Below are positions 1-4,373 of a stretch of 5,706 nucleotides of DNA, piece after piece (within the stretch, counting starts at the first letter, position 1; every line of letters starts with the position of its first letter). The notes under the pieces were generated by a model. It made no database searches. It saw nothing but the letters and a program-made list of their open reading frames with translations, and was not told the origin of the DNA. Source of the DNA: an uncultured Bacilli bacterium (lineage in GTDB: Bacteria; Bacillota_I; Bacilli_A; RF39; UBA660); the NCBI GenBank assembly GCA_947628635.1, contig CANRAX010000071.1, positions 1 through 5,706 on the forward strand, written 5' to 3'. A program made the translations under genes and the position numbers.

Positions 1-244
1 TATGATAATCAATTAAAAAGCCACGAGGAGCATAAAACATTTTTTTCTTAATAATGGGAAGTGTTTTTGCTAAAAGAAGAGAAGCAGCCAATATTTTCTT
101 ATCATCTTTTAAACCAACATAATAGCTGTGCCAATTATTAACTCTTTTTAAATCAGCCCACTGTTTTGTTTGATGAAAAGTTATTTGCTCACTCTCATCG
201 GCAAATTTTTTAAATTCCTTTTCAGTTATTATCTCTAACTTCAT
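1..244 (-). CDS. FemAB-family peptidoglycan bridge aminoacyltransferase, partial (N-terminal 81 residues)
   Basis: Reading the minus strand from an ATG at 244-242 gives an open frame of 81 codons that runs off the left window edge. It begins MKLEIITEKEFKKF and contains ILAASLLLAKTLP and MFYAPRGFLIDY. These align without large gaps to the N-terminus of the complete upstream FemAB gene (IVAASLLLEKKLP, YFYAPRGFVLDY), so the two are tandem paralogues. By family knowledge, such enzymes use aminoacyl-tRNA to add amino acids to the peptide side chain of lipid II or its bridge, at the cytoplasmic membrane face. The start is well set: AAGGAG lies at 252-257, seven bases upstream. The gene starts inside the 3' end of its neighbour, with a 23-base overlap, which implies co-transcription and probably coupled translation. 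Only part of the first GNAT-like domain is visible, so added residue and bridge position cannot be told. Confidence 0.88.
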   Translation of the reverse strand, partial: MKLEIITEKEFKKFADESEQITFHQTKQWADLKRVNNWHSYYVGLKDDKKILAASLLLAKTLPIIKKKMFYAPRGFLIDYH

Positions 245-1535
245 TTTGTAGCTCCTTTTTGCTTTTCTTTTTAACAGCATTACGATAGAATGGTACTAAT
301 TTAGTGAAGATAAAATACATAAACTTATTAGTGATATAGTCCCATTCTCCCATAAATTCAATATAATCGCCACCAAACTTCTTTTTAAATTCGTGAAGTC
401 CTAGTCGTGGATTATTTTCACTTAAATCACCTATTGTACCGAATTGATCATAAATTTTAATTCCTTTTTCCTTACAATACTTTAAATGTTCAAAATAAGT
501 ATTATAATTTACGTAAGTCTCTGTTAATATATTATGATTTCCGGCATATAAAACCCAAGCCTTGTCAGCATATTCAATTATCATATGAGCTGATAAGGTT
601 ATTTCATTGCCAAGTTCTCTTTTATAATCTTTAAACTTTTTAATTTCACTATTAACATTATCTTTTTGTCTAGTTAATTCCGTTAATTTAACTTTAGCAC
701 TTTTACTTAAATTATCTATTGGTAAGATAGAAATTTGATCATTAATATTTTTTAAATTTTTTTCTAAAGACTTAATTGTTTTATTAAAATTTACTTTGCC
801 TAAGAAAAGAGTAGCTTTAGAATTTTTATTGCCATTAAATATCTCATATAATGTTTCATAATAATCTTTATTATAAGAAACAAAATCTTTTCTATTTTCA
901 GTTAACATCATTAAATGATAAAATTCATCAATATCATTTTTAGTGCCAATTACCACTTCAGTTTCTAATTTTTTAGCTTTTTGAATACGCTGTTTGGTTG
1001 TTTTTGAAAAATGTTCCATAATAGTATCTAAATCTTGTGATAAATCAATTCGAAAAGTATATCTTGGTTGCATAGTTTCAAAATTTTTTGTAAAGCCTTG
1101 ATGTTTGAAACCAAGTTCTTTTAAAGATTTAAATATTTCTTCATAATTATTATTAAGAGGGATTTCTTCATTATTATAATTAAATTTTTTTATGATTATA
1201 TCAGGATCTATTTTAATGAAAATAGCTTTTTTCTTTTTAGCAAAGTCAACTACTTTATTAGTCATAGTACGAAGAATTTCTTTTTTATTATAATCGAGAA
1301 CAAAACCTCTTGGAGCATAAAAATAACAGTAATTTAAGGGAAGCTTTTTTTCAAGAAGTAAACTAGCAGCAACAATTTTATTTTCATTATTAACTAAGCC
1401 TAAATAATAAGGAGTTAAATTTTTTTTAACTTTAGCAAATTCTCCCCAAGATAAAGATTGTAAAAAATGAGATTTGGGTTGGTTTTTAATAAATTCATCA
1501 AATTCTTCTTTGTTAAGATTAGTAAGTTTTAACAT
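222..1535 (-). CDS. FemAB/FemX-type peptidoglycan bridge aminoacyltransferase, 437 aa
   Basis: This is a complete member of the FemABX family (FemA, FemB, FemX, MurM, MurN). These are cytoplasmic enzymes that transfer amino acids from aminoacyl-tRNA to the lipid II stem peptide or growing interpeptide bridge. The layout is typical. A first GNAT-like domain (about residues 1-155) includes YFYAPRGFVLDY at 71-82. A second begins near QPRYTFRIDL (156-165). It is interrupted by a Lys/Glu/Asn-rich helical arm (about 248-308), the antiparallel coiled coil thought to contact tRNA. It resumes through YAGNH (330-334) and the family signature region YDQFGTIGDL, LGLHEFKKKFGG and FMGEWDY (about 362-400). 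Length fits the usual 400-450 residues. I choose ATG at 1535 over GTG at 1547, because AAGGTGG (1544-1550) sits 8 bases upstream of the ATG and contains the GTG. The stop is TGA. A paralogue follows with a 23-base overlap. The added amino acid cannot be deduced from sequence alone. Confidence 0.93.
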   Translation of the reverse strand: MLKLTNLNKEEFDEFIKNQPKSHFLQSLSWGEFAKVKKNLTPYYLGLVNNENKIVAASLLLEKKLPLNYCYFYAPRGFVLDYNKKEILRTMTNKVVDFAKKKKAIFIKIDPDIIIKKFNYNNEEIPLNNNYEEIFKSLKELGFKHQGFTKNFETMQPRYTFRIDLSQDLDTIMEHFSKTTKQRIQKAKKLETEVVIGTKNDIDEFYHLMMLTENRKDFVSYNKDYYETLYEIFNGNKNSKATLFLGKVNFNKTIKSLEKNLKNINDQISILPIDNLSKSAKVKLTELTRQKDNVNSEIKKFKDYKRELGNEITLSAHMIIEYADKAWVLYAGNHNILTETYVNYNTYFEHLKYCKEKGIKIYDQFGTIGDLSENNPRLGLHEFKKKFGGDYIEFMGEWDYITNKFMYFIFTKLVPFYRNAVKKKSKKELQNEVRDNN

Positions 1536-1543
1536 GACGTATC

Positions 1544-1550
1544 CCACCTT
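1544..1550 (-). promoter_or_regulatory. Ribosome binding site that fixes the FemAB-like start
   Basis: On the minus strand AAGGTGG is followed by an 8-base spacer and ATG at 1535-1533. A GTG reading in the same frame (1547-1545) lies within this Shine-Dalgarno sequence and therefore cannot be the real start. The protein is then 437 rather than 441 residues. Confidence 0.8.
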
Positions 1551-1558
1551 CTATAATT

Positions 1559-1587
1559 AGTGTACCAAATTTTTGTTAAAAAGTCAT
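1559..1587 (-). promoter_or_regulatory. Predicted sigma-A-like promoter of the FemAB gene pair
   Basis: On the minus strand ATGACT (1587-1582, 4 of 6 to TTGACA) is separated by 17 bases from TACACT (1564-1559, 4 of 6 to TATAAT). TG with one intervening base directly precedes the -10 hexamer, making an extended -10. The start point would fall near 1552, leaving a short leader of about 17 bases that still contains the AAGGTGG site. The position just after the terminator of the upstream minus-strand gene supports an independent transcription unit. Hexamer matches are moderate, so this is a prediction. Confidence 0.45.
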
Positions 1588-1596
1588 TAATATAAT

Positions 1597-1623
1597 AAAA
1601 AACAAACCATAAAGATTTGTTTT
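1597..1623 (-). terminator. Rho-independent terminator after the secreted tail-like gene
   Basis: Read on the minus strand, AAAACAAATC and GGTTTGTTTT form a 10-bp stem with one U-G wobble around a UUUAU loop. The T-rich 3' arm continues into further Ts. It lies 37 bases after the stop codon of the 223-residue gene. On the plus strand the wobble becomes a C-A mismatch and no T-run follows the stem directly, so it should work in the minus direction only. The stem is A/U rich and thus of modest strength. Confidence 0.6.
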
Positions 1624-1660
1624 ACTTATATTAGTTGAACACTAATAGAAAAATTATTGT

Positions 1661-2332
1661 TTAATTTGTTCTTACATACATATAAACTGTTATATAGGGT
1701 TGTAGGTTATTATGTGATTGACTACCGCCAGTATTTTGATTAATAGCAGTAGCTAGATTAGCCATTAAAGTTTGCGTTCTACCTCCTGCTTTTAAAGTGC
1801 CAGTAGTAAAGTAATGACTAATATTTGGTTCTGATCCTCCACCTACATAACCAATATACCGAGCAGTGGATGGACCATCAAAGCCAACAGAATGTTTGTG
1901 AGCTTCTTGTATGTGTGTATGACTTGGCATTTCATCTACTGTTAATTTATGACTGCTTTCTCCACCTGTTTCATTTATTTTAAATTCTTGATCTGATGTT
2001 CCAACACCAACTAAAGTTCTTCCTGCTCCATATACTTCCCATGTACCTCCAAACTTATTTTGAACTTCTGTTGGAGTTTTTAAAGTTGTACTTATATAAA
2101 TGCTTCCCAATGGATATATTTCATTTAAAAGTTCTTTTTTAAAATTACTTAGTTTATTATCAAACTTAGTACAACTTCCATCAATTGCGTCTTGTACATT
2201 GTTAGCCATTAATTCGGAATTATCTTCATAATAAACATTTTTACTATTTATTGTACTTTCCGCAACTGCATAAGAAGTTATTGTTGAAAGAGTTATTCCA
2301 ACCATAATTAATAAAAAACTTTTTATCTTCAT
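1661..2332 (-). CDS. Secreted protein with phage baseplate/tail-collar-like C-terminal domain, 223 aa
   Basis: Residues 1-24 form a signal peptide: KIK, a hydrophobic core FLLIMVGITLSTITS, then an AVA site with cleavage likely after Ala24. Residues about 30-52 hold the segment NNVQDAIDG, resembling short modules found N-terminal to tail-type domains in gut Bacillota (from memory, not searched). A short helical stretch (54-72) follows. From YPLGSIYIS (73-81) to the end it resembles the C-terminal domain of phage baseplate/short-tail-fibre proteins (T4 gp10/gp12-like, tail-collar type). Evidence is FGGTWEVYGAGRTLVGVG (94-111), TGGESSHKL, MPSHTH (135-140), AHKH (144-147), and the terminal SHNNLQPYITVYMYVRT. 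The histidine pairs could bind metal, as in T4 gp12; that is inference. Tail proteins normally lack signal peptides, so export of a host-adopted or phage-carried module is suggested. GGAGG (2337-2341) precedes the ATG at a short 4-base spacing. No other phage structural genes are nearby. Target and role are unknown. Confidence 0.85.
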   Translation of the reverse strand: MKIKSFLLIMVGITLSTITSYAVAESTINSKNVYYEDNSELMANNVQDAIDGSCTKFDNKLSNFKKELLNEIYPLGSIYISTTLKTPTEVQNKFGGTWEVYGAGRTLVGVGTSDQEFKINETGGESSHKLTVDEMPSHTHIQEAHKHSVGFDGPSTARYIGYVGGGSEPNISHYFTTGTLKAGGRTQTLMANLATAINQNTGGSQSHNNLQPYITVYMYVRTN

Positions 2333-2347
2333 AATGCCTCCAAATAT

Positions 2348-2363
2348 ACATTTAAATAAATGT
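2348..2363. promoter_or_regulatory. Operator O1, palindromic repressor site
   Basis: The site reads ACATTTAAATAAATGT. The flanking ATAT on each side extends it to a 24-bp near-perfect inverted repeat (2344-2367) with only the central AA unpaired. It lies just downstream of the -10 box of the secreted-protein promoter, covering the expected start of transcription. Binding here should block that gene. In the mRNA the same repeat would form a hairpin at the extreme 5' end, two bases before the GGAGG ribosome site. Confidence 0.72.
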
Positions 2364-2372
2364 ATATAAGTG

Positions 2373-2402
2373 ATTATAACATTTAAACAAATGTAAAGTC
2401 AA
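2373..2402 (-). promoter_or_regulatory. Promoter of the secreted tail-like gene
   Basis: On the minus strand TTGACT (2402-2397, 5 of 6 to consensus) is followed after 18 bases by a perfect TATAAT (2378-2373). It is the strongest promoter in the window by eye. Operator O2 occupies nearly its whole spacer and O1 overlaps the transcription start near 2366, so it should be strongly repressible. Its -35 box overlaps that of the divergent regulator promoter. Confidence 0.75.
2379..2394. promoter_or_regulatory. Operator O2, palindromic repressor site
   Basis: The site reads ACATTTAAACAAATGT, identical to O1 except for C instead of T at position 10 in the centre. It fills positions 1-16 of the 18-base spacer between the -10 and -35 boxes of the secreted-protein promoter. 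Its centre is 31 bp from that of O1, about three helical turns, so the two could be bound on the same DNA face. Confidence 0.72.
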
Positions 2403-2428
2403 CACATTTATTTAAACGTAGGTAAAAT
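2399..2428 (+). promoter_or_regulatory. Promoter of the XRE regulator
   Basis: TCAACA (2399-2404, 4 of 6) and TAAAAT (2423-2428, 5 of 6) are separated by 18 bases. Operator O3 covers most of the spacer, so the regulator probably controls its own synthesis. The -35 box overlaps that of the opposing promoter by four bases, so polymerase binding at the two promoters may be mutually exclusive. It is weaker than the opposing promoter by hexamer match. Confidence 0.6.
2404..2419. promoter_or_regulatory. Operator O3, palindromic repressor site
   Basis: The site reads ACATTTATTTAAACGT. It equals the reverse complement of O1 except at one base (C for T at position 14), so one half-site is imperfect and binding is probably weaker. 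It lies in the spacer of the regulator promoter; its centre is 25 bp from that of O2. This would suit negative autoregulation at higher repressor levels, as at lambda OR3. Confidence 0.65.
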
Positions 2429-2445
2429 TTAGTAAAGGAGGAATT

Positions 2446-2688
2446 ATGAAATCCAAAGAAGAGTTTACTGATAGAATTAGAAATTTAAGAGAAGATAATG
2501 ATTTAAGACAAAAAGAGGTAGCTAAATTATTAAACATAACTCAACAACAGTACAGCTTATATGAAAAAGGCTATCGCTTAATGCCAATAGATATGATTAA
2601 GAAATTAGCTAAATGTTATGATGTAGATATGAATTATATAGTAGGTATAAGTGATTTGAAAAAACCTTATCCAAAAGACAGAAAATAA
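2446..2688 (+). CDS. Cro/C1-type (XRE) helix-turn-helix regulator, 80 aa
   Basis: The whole protein is one HTH_3 domain with a short tail. Predicted helices lie near 7-17 (FTDRIRNLRED), 21-30 (RQKEVAKLLN), 33-41 (recognition helix, QQQYSLYEK), 48-57 (IDMIKKLAKC) and 61-67 (DMNYIVG). The order QKEVAKLLNITQQQYSLYEKG is typical of phage-type repressors, and no sensor or protease domain is present. It probably binds as a dimer to the three palindromic operators just upstream, repressing both itself and the divergent secreted tail-like gene. ATG at 2446 is preceded by AAAGGAGG (2434-2441) at 4-base spacing, as close as at the divergent gene. The basic tail KKPYPKDRK could add DNA contacts. A hairpin terminator starts within the stop codon. 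What relieves repression is not visible: there is no obvious antirepressor or RecA-cleavable domain. Confidence 0.92.
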   Translation: MKSKEEFTDRIRNLREDNDLRQKEVAKLLNITQQQYSLYEKGYRLMPIDMIKKLAKCYDVDMNYIVGISDLKKPYPKDRK

Positions 2689-2708
2689 ACCAAGAAAACT
2701 TGGTTTTT
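2687..2708. terminator. Bidirectional terminator between convergent genes
   Basis: AAACCAAG and CTTGGTTT form a perfect 8-bp stem with an AAAA loop, followed by Ts on the plus strand. On the minus strand the same stem is followed by ATTTTC. The hairpin begins within the TAA of the regulator gene (2686-2688) and lies 13 bases after the stop of the convergent coiled-coil gene. It can therefore end both transcripts. Confidence 0.8.
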
Positions 2709-2718
2709 CATTTATAAA

Positions 2719-2940
2719 TTACATCATGTAAAAACCGTCATCTTTTTGGAGAAAAGTATTTTTCTTATTATTTTCTAAGCGTTTAACTCTTTCTTTTAAC
2801 ATATCTATTTCGTTCTTTAACTTATTTATTTCATCAGATATTTCCTTAGAAAATGGTATCATTCCGTTATTAGGTAAAGGCATAGACATTCCATTGTTGG
2901 GTATTGGCATACCATTCATAAATGGATACATATTATTCAT
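2719..2940 (-). CDS. Small Met/Pro/Asn-rich coiled-coil protein, 73 aa, unknown function
   Basis: I do not recognise a family. Residues 1-30 are rich in Met, Pro, Asn and Gly and contain two copies of P-(I/L)-PNNGM (12-18 and 21-27, nine residues apart). Residues about 33-58 form a charged amphipathic helix with I38, L41, I45, L48, V52 and L55 in perfect 3-4 spacing, a short coiled coil likely to self-associate. The C-terminus ends in aromatic/Met residues (GFYMM). There is no signal peptide or membrane span. AAGGG (2946-2950) is a modest ribosome site five bases before the ATG, and a good promoter precedes it. It is divergent from trmB and ends at the shared terminator. A structural or spore-coat-like role is possible from composition, but that is speculation. 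Clean expression signals and the heptads make it a real gene rather than a chance frame. Confidence 0.75.
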   Translation of the reverse strand: MNNMYPFMNGMPIPNNGMSMPLPNNGMIPFSKEISDEINKLKNEIDMLKERVKRLENNKKNTFLQKDDGFYMM

Positions 2941-2959
2941 AAAATCCCTTCTTCGTATT

Positions 2960-2988
2960 ATTATATGTAAAATTATAATTCCTGTGAT
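2960..2988 (-). promoter_or_regulatory. Promoter of the small coiled-coil gene
   Basis: On the minus strand ATCACA (2988-2983, 4 of 6 to TTGACA) is followed after 17 bases by a perfect TATAAT (2965-2960). The start point would be near 2953, leaving a leader of about 12 bases that just includes AAGGG. Confidence 0.5.
2974..2979 (+). promoter_or_regulatory. Candidate -10 box for trmB
   Basis: A perfect TATAAT faces trmB, with transcription expected near 2986 and a leader of about 24 bases that includes the AGTGGTGAT ribosome site. No good -35 hexamer is found 16-18 bases upstream (CTTCGT at 17), so this is weakly supported. A second candidate, TAAAAT at 2988-2993 with an upstream TG, would start transcription too close to the ribosome site. 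Confidence 0.35.
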
Positions 2989-3009
2989 AAAATATAAGTG
3001 GTGATTGAT

Positions 3010-3639
3010 ATGCGACTTAGGAATGTCAAAAATAAAGAAGAAATTTTAAATAATTCAAATTATTTTATAAGTAATCCATTTCAGTATAAAGGTAAGTGGG
3101 ATAAATTATTTAAAAATAGTAATCCTATATATATAGAAATAGGTATGGGTAAAGGGAAATTCATTATAGAAAATGCTATAAAATATCCAAATATAAATTT
3201 TATCGGAATAGAAAAATATGATAGTGTTATAGCAAGATGTTTACCTAAGATACCAGAAGAATTAAAAAACTTAATAATTGTACGTTTAGATGCTTTAGAA
3301 ATAGATAAAATTTTTACAAGAGAGATAGATAGAATATATCTTAATTTTTCTGATCCTTGGCCAAAGACTCGTCATAGTTCAAGACGGCTTTCTAGTAAAG
3401 TATTTTTAGAAAAATATGATTTTATATTTAAAAATAAAAAAGAAATACATATGAGAACAGATAATAGAGAATTATATATTTATTCATTAATTTCTTTTAG
3501 TGAATATGGTTATGTTTTAAAGAAAATAAGTTTTGATTTACATAAAGAATGTAATGATTTAATTACTACGGAATATGAAGATAAATTTTCGAGTAAAAAC
3601 CTGCCTATTTATGCAGTTATTGCCACAATAGACAGTTAA
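3010..3639 (+). CDS. trmB: tRNA (guanine-N7)-methyltransferase TrmB, 209 aa
   Basis: TrmB uses S-adenosylmethionine to methylate N7 of guanine 46 in the variable loop of tRNAs; it acts alone in bacteria, in the cytoplasm. The class I methyltransferase fold is seen in EIGMGKGKF (43-51, SAM-binding loop), GIEKYDSVI (66-74) and the acidic D94. The family hallmark NFSDPWPKTRHSSRRL (112-127) supplies the proposed catalytic/tRNA-binding Asp and Arg/His residues. TDNR (150-153) and TEYEDKF (187-193) near the C-terminus are also typical. Length matches the Bacillus subtilis enzyme (about 213 residues), which starts MRMRHK. This gene starts MRLRNV from ATG at 3010. GTG codons at 2998 and 3001 are in frame, but the sequence AGTGGTGAT there is the ribosome site. 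It appears to be transcribed alone, since the next gene has its own promoter. Nothing unusual is seen in the motifs. Confidence 0.96.
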   Translation: MRLRNVKNKEEILNNSNYFISNPFQYKGKWDKLFKNSNPIYIEIGMGKGKFIIENAIKYPNINFIGIEKYDSVIARCLPKIPEELKNLIIVRLDALEIDKIFTREIDRIYLNFSDPWPKTRHSSRRLSSKVFLEKYDFIFKNKKEIHMRTDNRELYIYSLISFSEYGYVLKKISFDLHKECNDLITTEYEDKFSSKNLPIYAVIATIDS

Positions 3640-3653
3640 GTATAAAAAATATT

Positions 3654-3681
3654 TTTACATTTACAAAAAATTTGATATAAT
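3654..3681 (+). promoter_or_regulatory. Promoter of the lipoprotein / charged-protein operon
   Basis: TTTACA (3654-3659, 5 of 6) and a perfect TATAAT (3676-3681) are separated by 16 bases. Transcription should start near 3688, a few bases before the GTAGGTGAAAT ribosome site of the lipoprotein gene. No convincing terminator separates trmB from this promoter, so read-through from trmB is possible. Confidence 0.7.
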
Positions 3682-3701
3682 GTAGTAAGAGTAGGTGAAA
3701 T

Positions 3702-4355
3702 ATGAAAAGATTAATTGTTTTACTCTCTATTATACTTGTTTTAGTAACAGGTTGTAGTATAAAAAAATTAGATAATTCTGATATAGGTAAGAATATAAAA
3801 ATACTTTTAACAGAAAAAGTTAATTTACATAATGTTTATTTTGAAGGTTATAAGTACTATGTACCTAAAGGCCTTAAATTTGTAAATAAAGAAGAATATA
3901 ATGCCTTGTTGACAGATAGAATGAAAAATCAATATTACTTATATGTGGATGCTATCAGTTATTATCATAAAGTTGAAAATACCTATGAAATTGATGAGGA
4001 TGTTCATTATTCTAAAGTGTTAAATTATAATAAGAAAACTGGTTATTTGCAAATAAATGAATTTGATGATAAATATTTTATTCAATTTGTATTTAATTAT
4101 GCTAAAGTAGAGGCTTTGATAAGAAAGAAAGATTTGACAGAAGCTATAAATAATATTTGTTATTTACTAAGAAGTGTTAAATATAATGATAAGGTACTTG
4201 AGAGTTTAATTGGTGATAATATTTTAAGTTATCAAGAAGAAAATTATAGTCTTTTTGATACAGAAACAGAAGACGATTACTTAGATGTAGTTAAAAAATA
4301 TAATCCTGGTTATACTAGAGATATGGAAGATGAAAAGATACAGTTAGATGAATAG
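3702..4355 (+). CDS. Predicted lipoprotein, 217 aa, unknown function
   Basis: The N-terminus MKR plus a hydrophobic run LIVLLSIILVLV ends in the lipobox VTGC, so Cys18 should be lipidated and the protein anchored on the outer face of the membrane. I do not recognise a family for the mature part. It is mixed alpha/beta in appearance and rich in Tyr, Asn, Lys and acidic residues. It has a Tyr-rich stretch around residues 75-90 (NQYYLYVDAISYYHK) and a probable amphipathic helix near 127-160 (FVFNYAKVEALIRKKDLTEA). The C-terminus is acidic (DMEDEKIQLDE). There are no transmembrane spans beyond the signal. ATG at 3702 follows AGGTGAAAT. The next gene begins 18 bases after the TAG stop with no terminator between, so the two are probably one operon. 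Its partner lacks a signal peptide, so any joint role would have to span the membrane. Confidence 0.87.
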   Translation: MKRLIVLLSIILVLVTGCSIKKLDNSDIGKNIKILLTEKVNLHNVYFEGYKYYVPKGLKFVNKEEYNALLTDRMKNQYYLYVDAISYYHKVENTYEIDEDVHYSKVLNYNKKTGYLQINEFDDKYFIQFVFNYAKVEALIRKKDLTEAINNICYLLRSVKYNDKVLESLIGDNILSYQEENYSLFDTETEDDYLDVVKKYNPGYTRDMEDEKIQLDE

Positions 4356-4373
4356 GTAAAGAGGTGAAACTTA

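Noticed and set aside
222..224. Possible Mycoplasma-type code with TGA read as Trp
   Set aside because: The Trp residues checked in the FemAB, tail-like and trmB genes use TGG. Reading through this TGA adds only four residues before TAA, so there is no support for reassignment.
2348..2419. CRISPR-like repeat array
   Set aside because: The three 16-bp units are palindromic, spaced by only 15 and 9 bases, and sit precisely in promoter elements. They are operators rather than repeat-spacer units.
1661..2688. Complete prophage
   Set aside because: Only a regulator and one tail-like gene are present. No integrase, capsid, terminase or lysis genes or att-like repeats are seen, and housekeeping genes lie on both sides.
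2988..2993. Extended -10 (TGATAAAAT) as the trmB promoter
   Set aside because: Transcription would start near 3000, within the ribosome site of trmB, leaving no usable leader. The TATAAT at 2974-2979 is better placed.
2998..3009. GTG start giving a 213-residue TrmB
   Set aside because: These codons overlap the AGTGGTGAT ribosome site, and the family begins at the MR-R motif encoded from ATG 3010.
3641..3657. Terminator after trmB from the AAAAATATTTTT palindrome
   Set aside because: It is a pure A/T palindrome with no G-C pairs and little loop, so it would not form a stable hairpin. It overlaps the -35 region of the next promoter.
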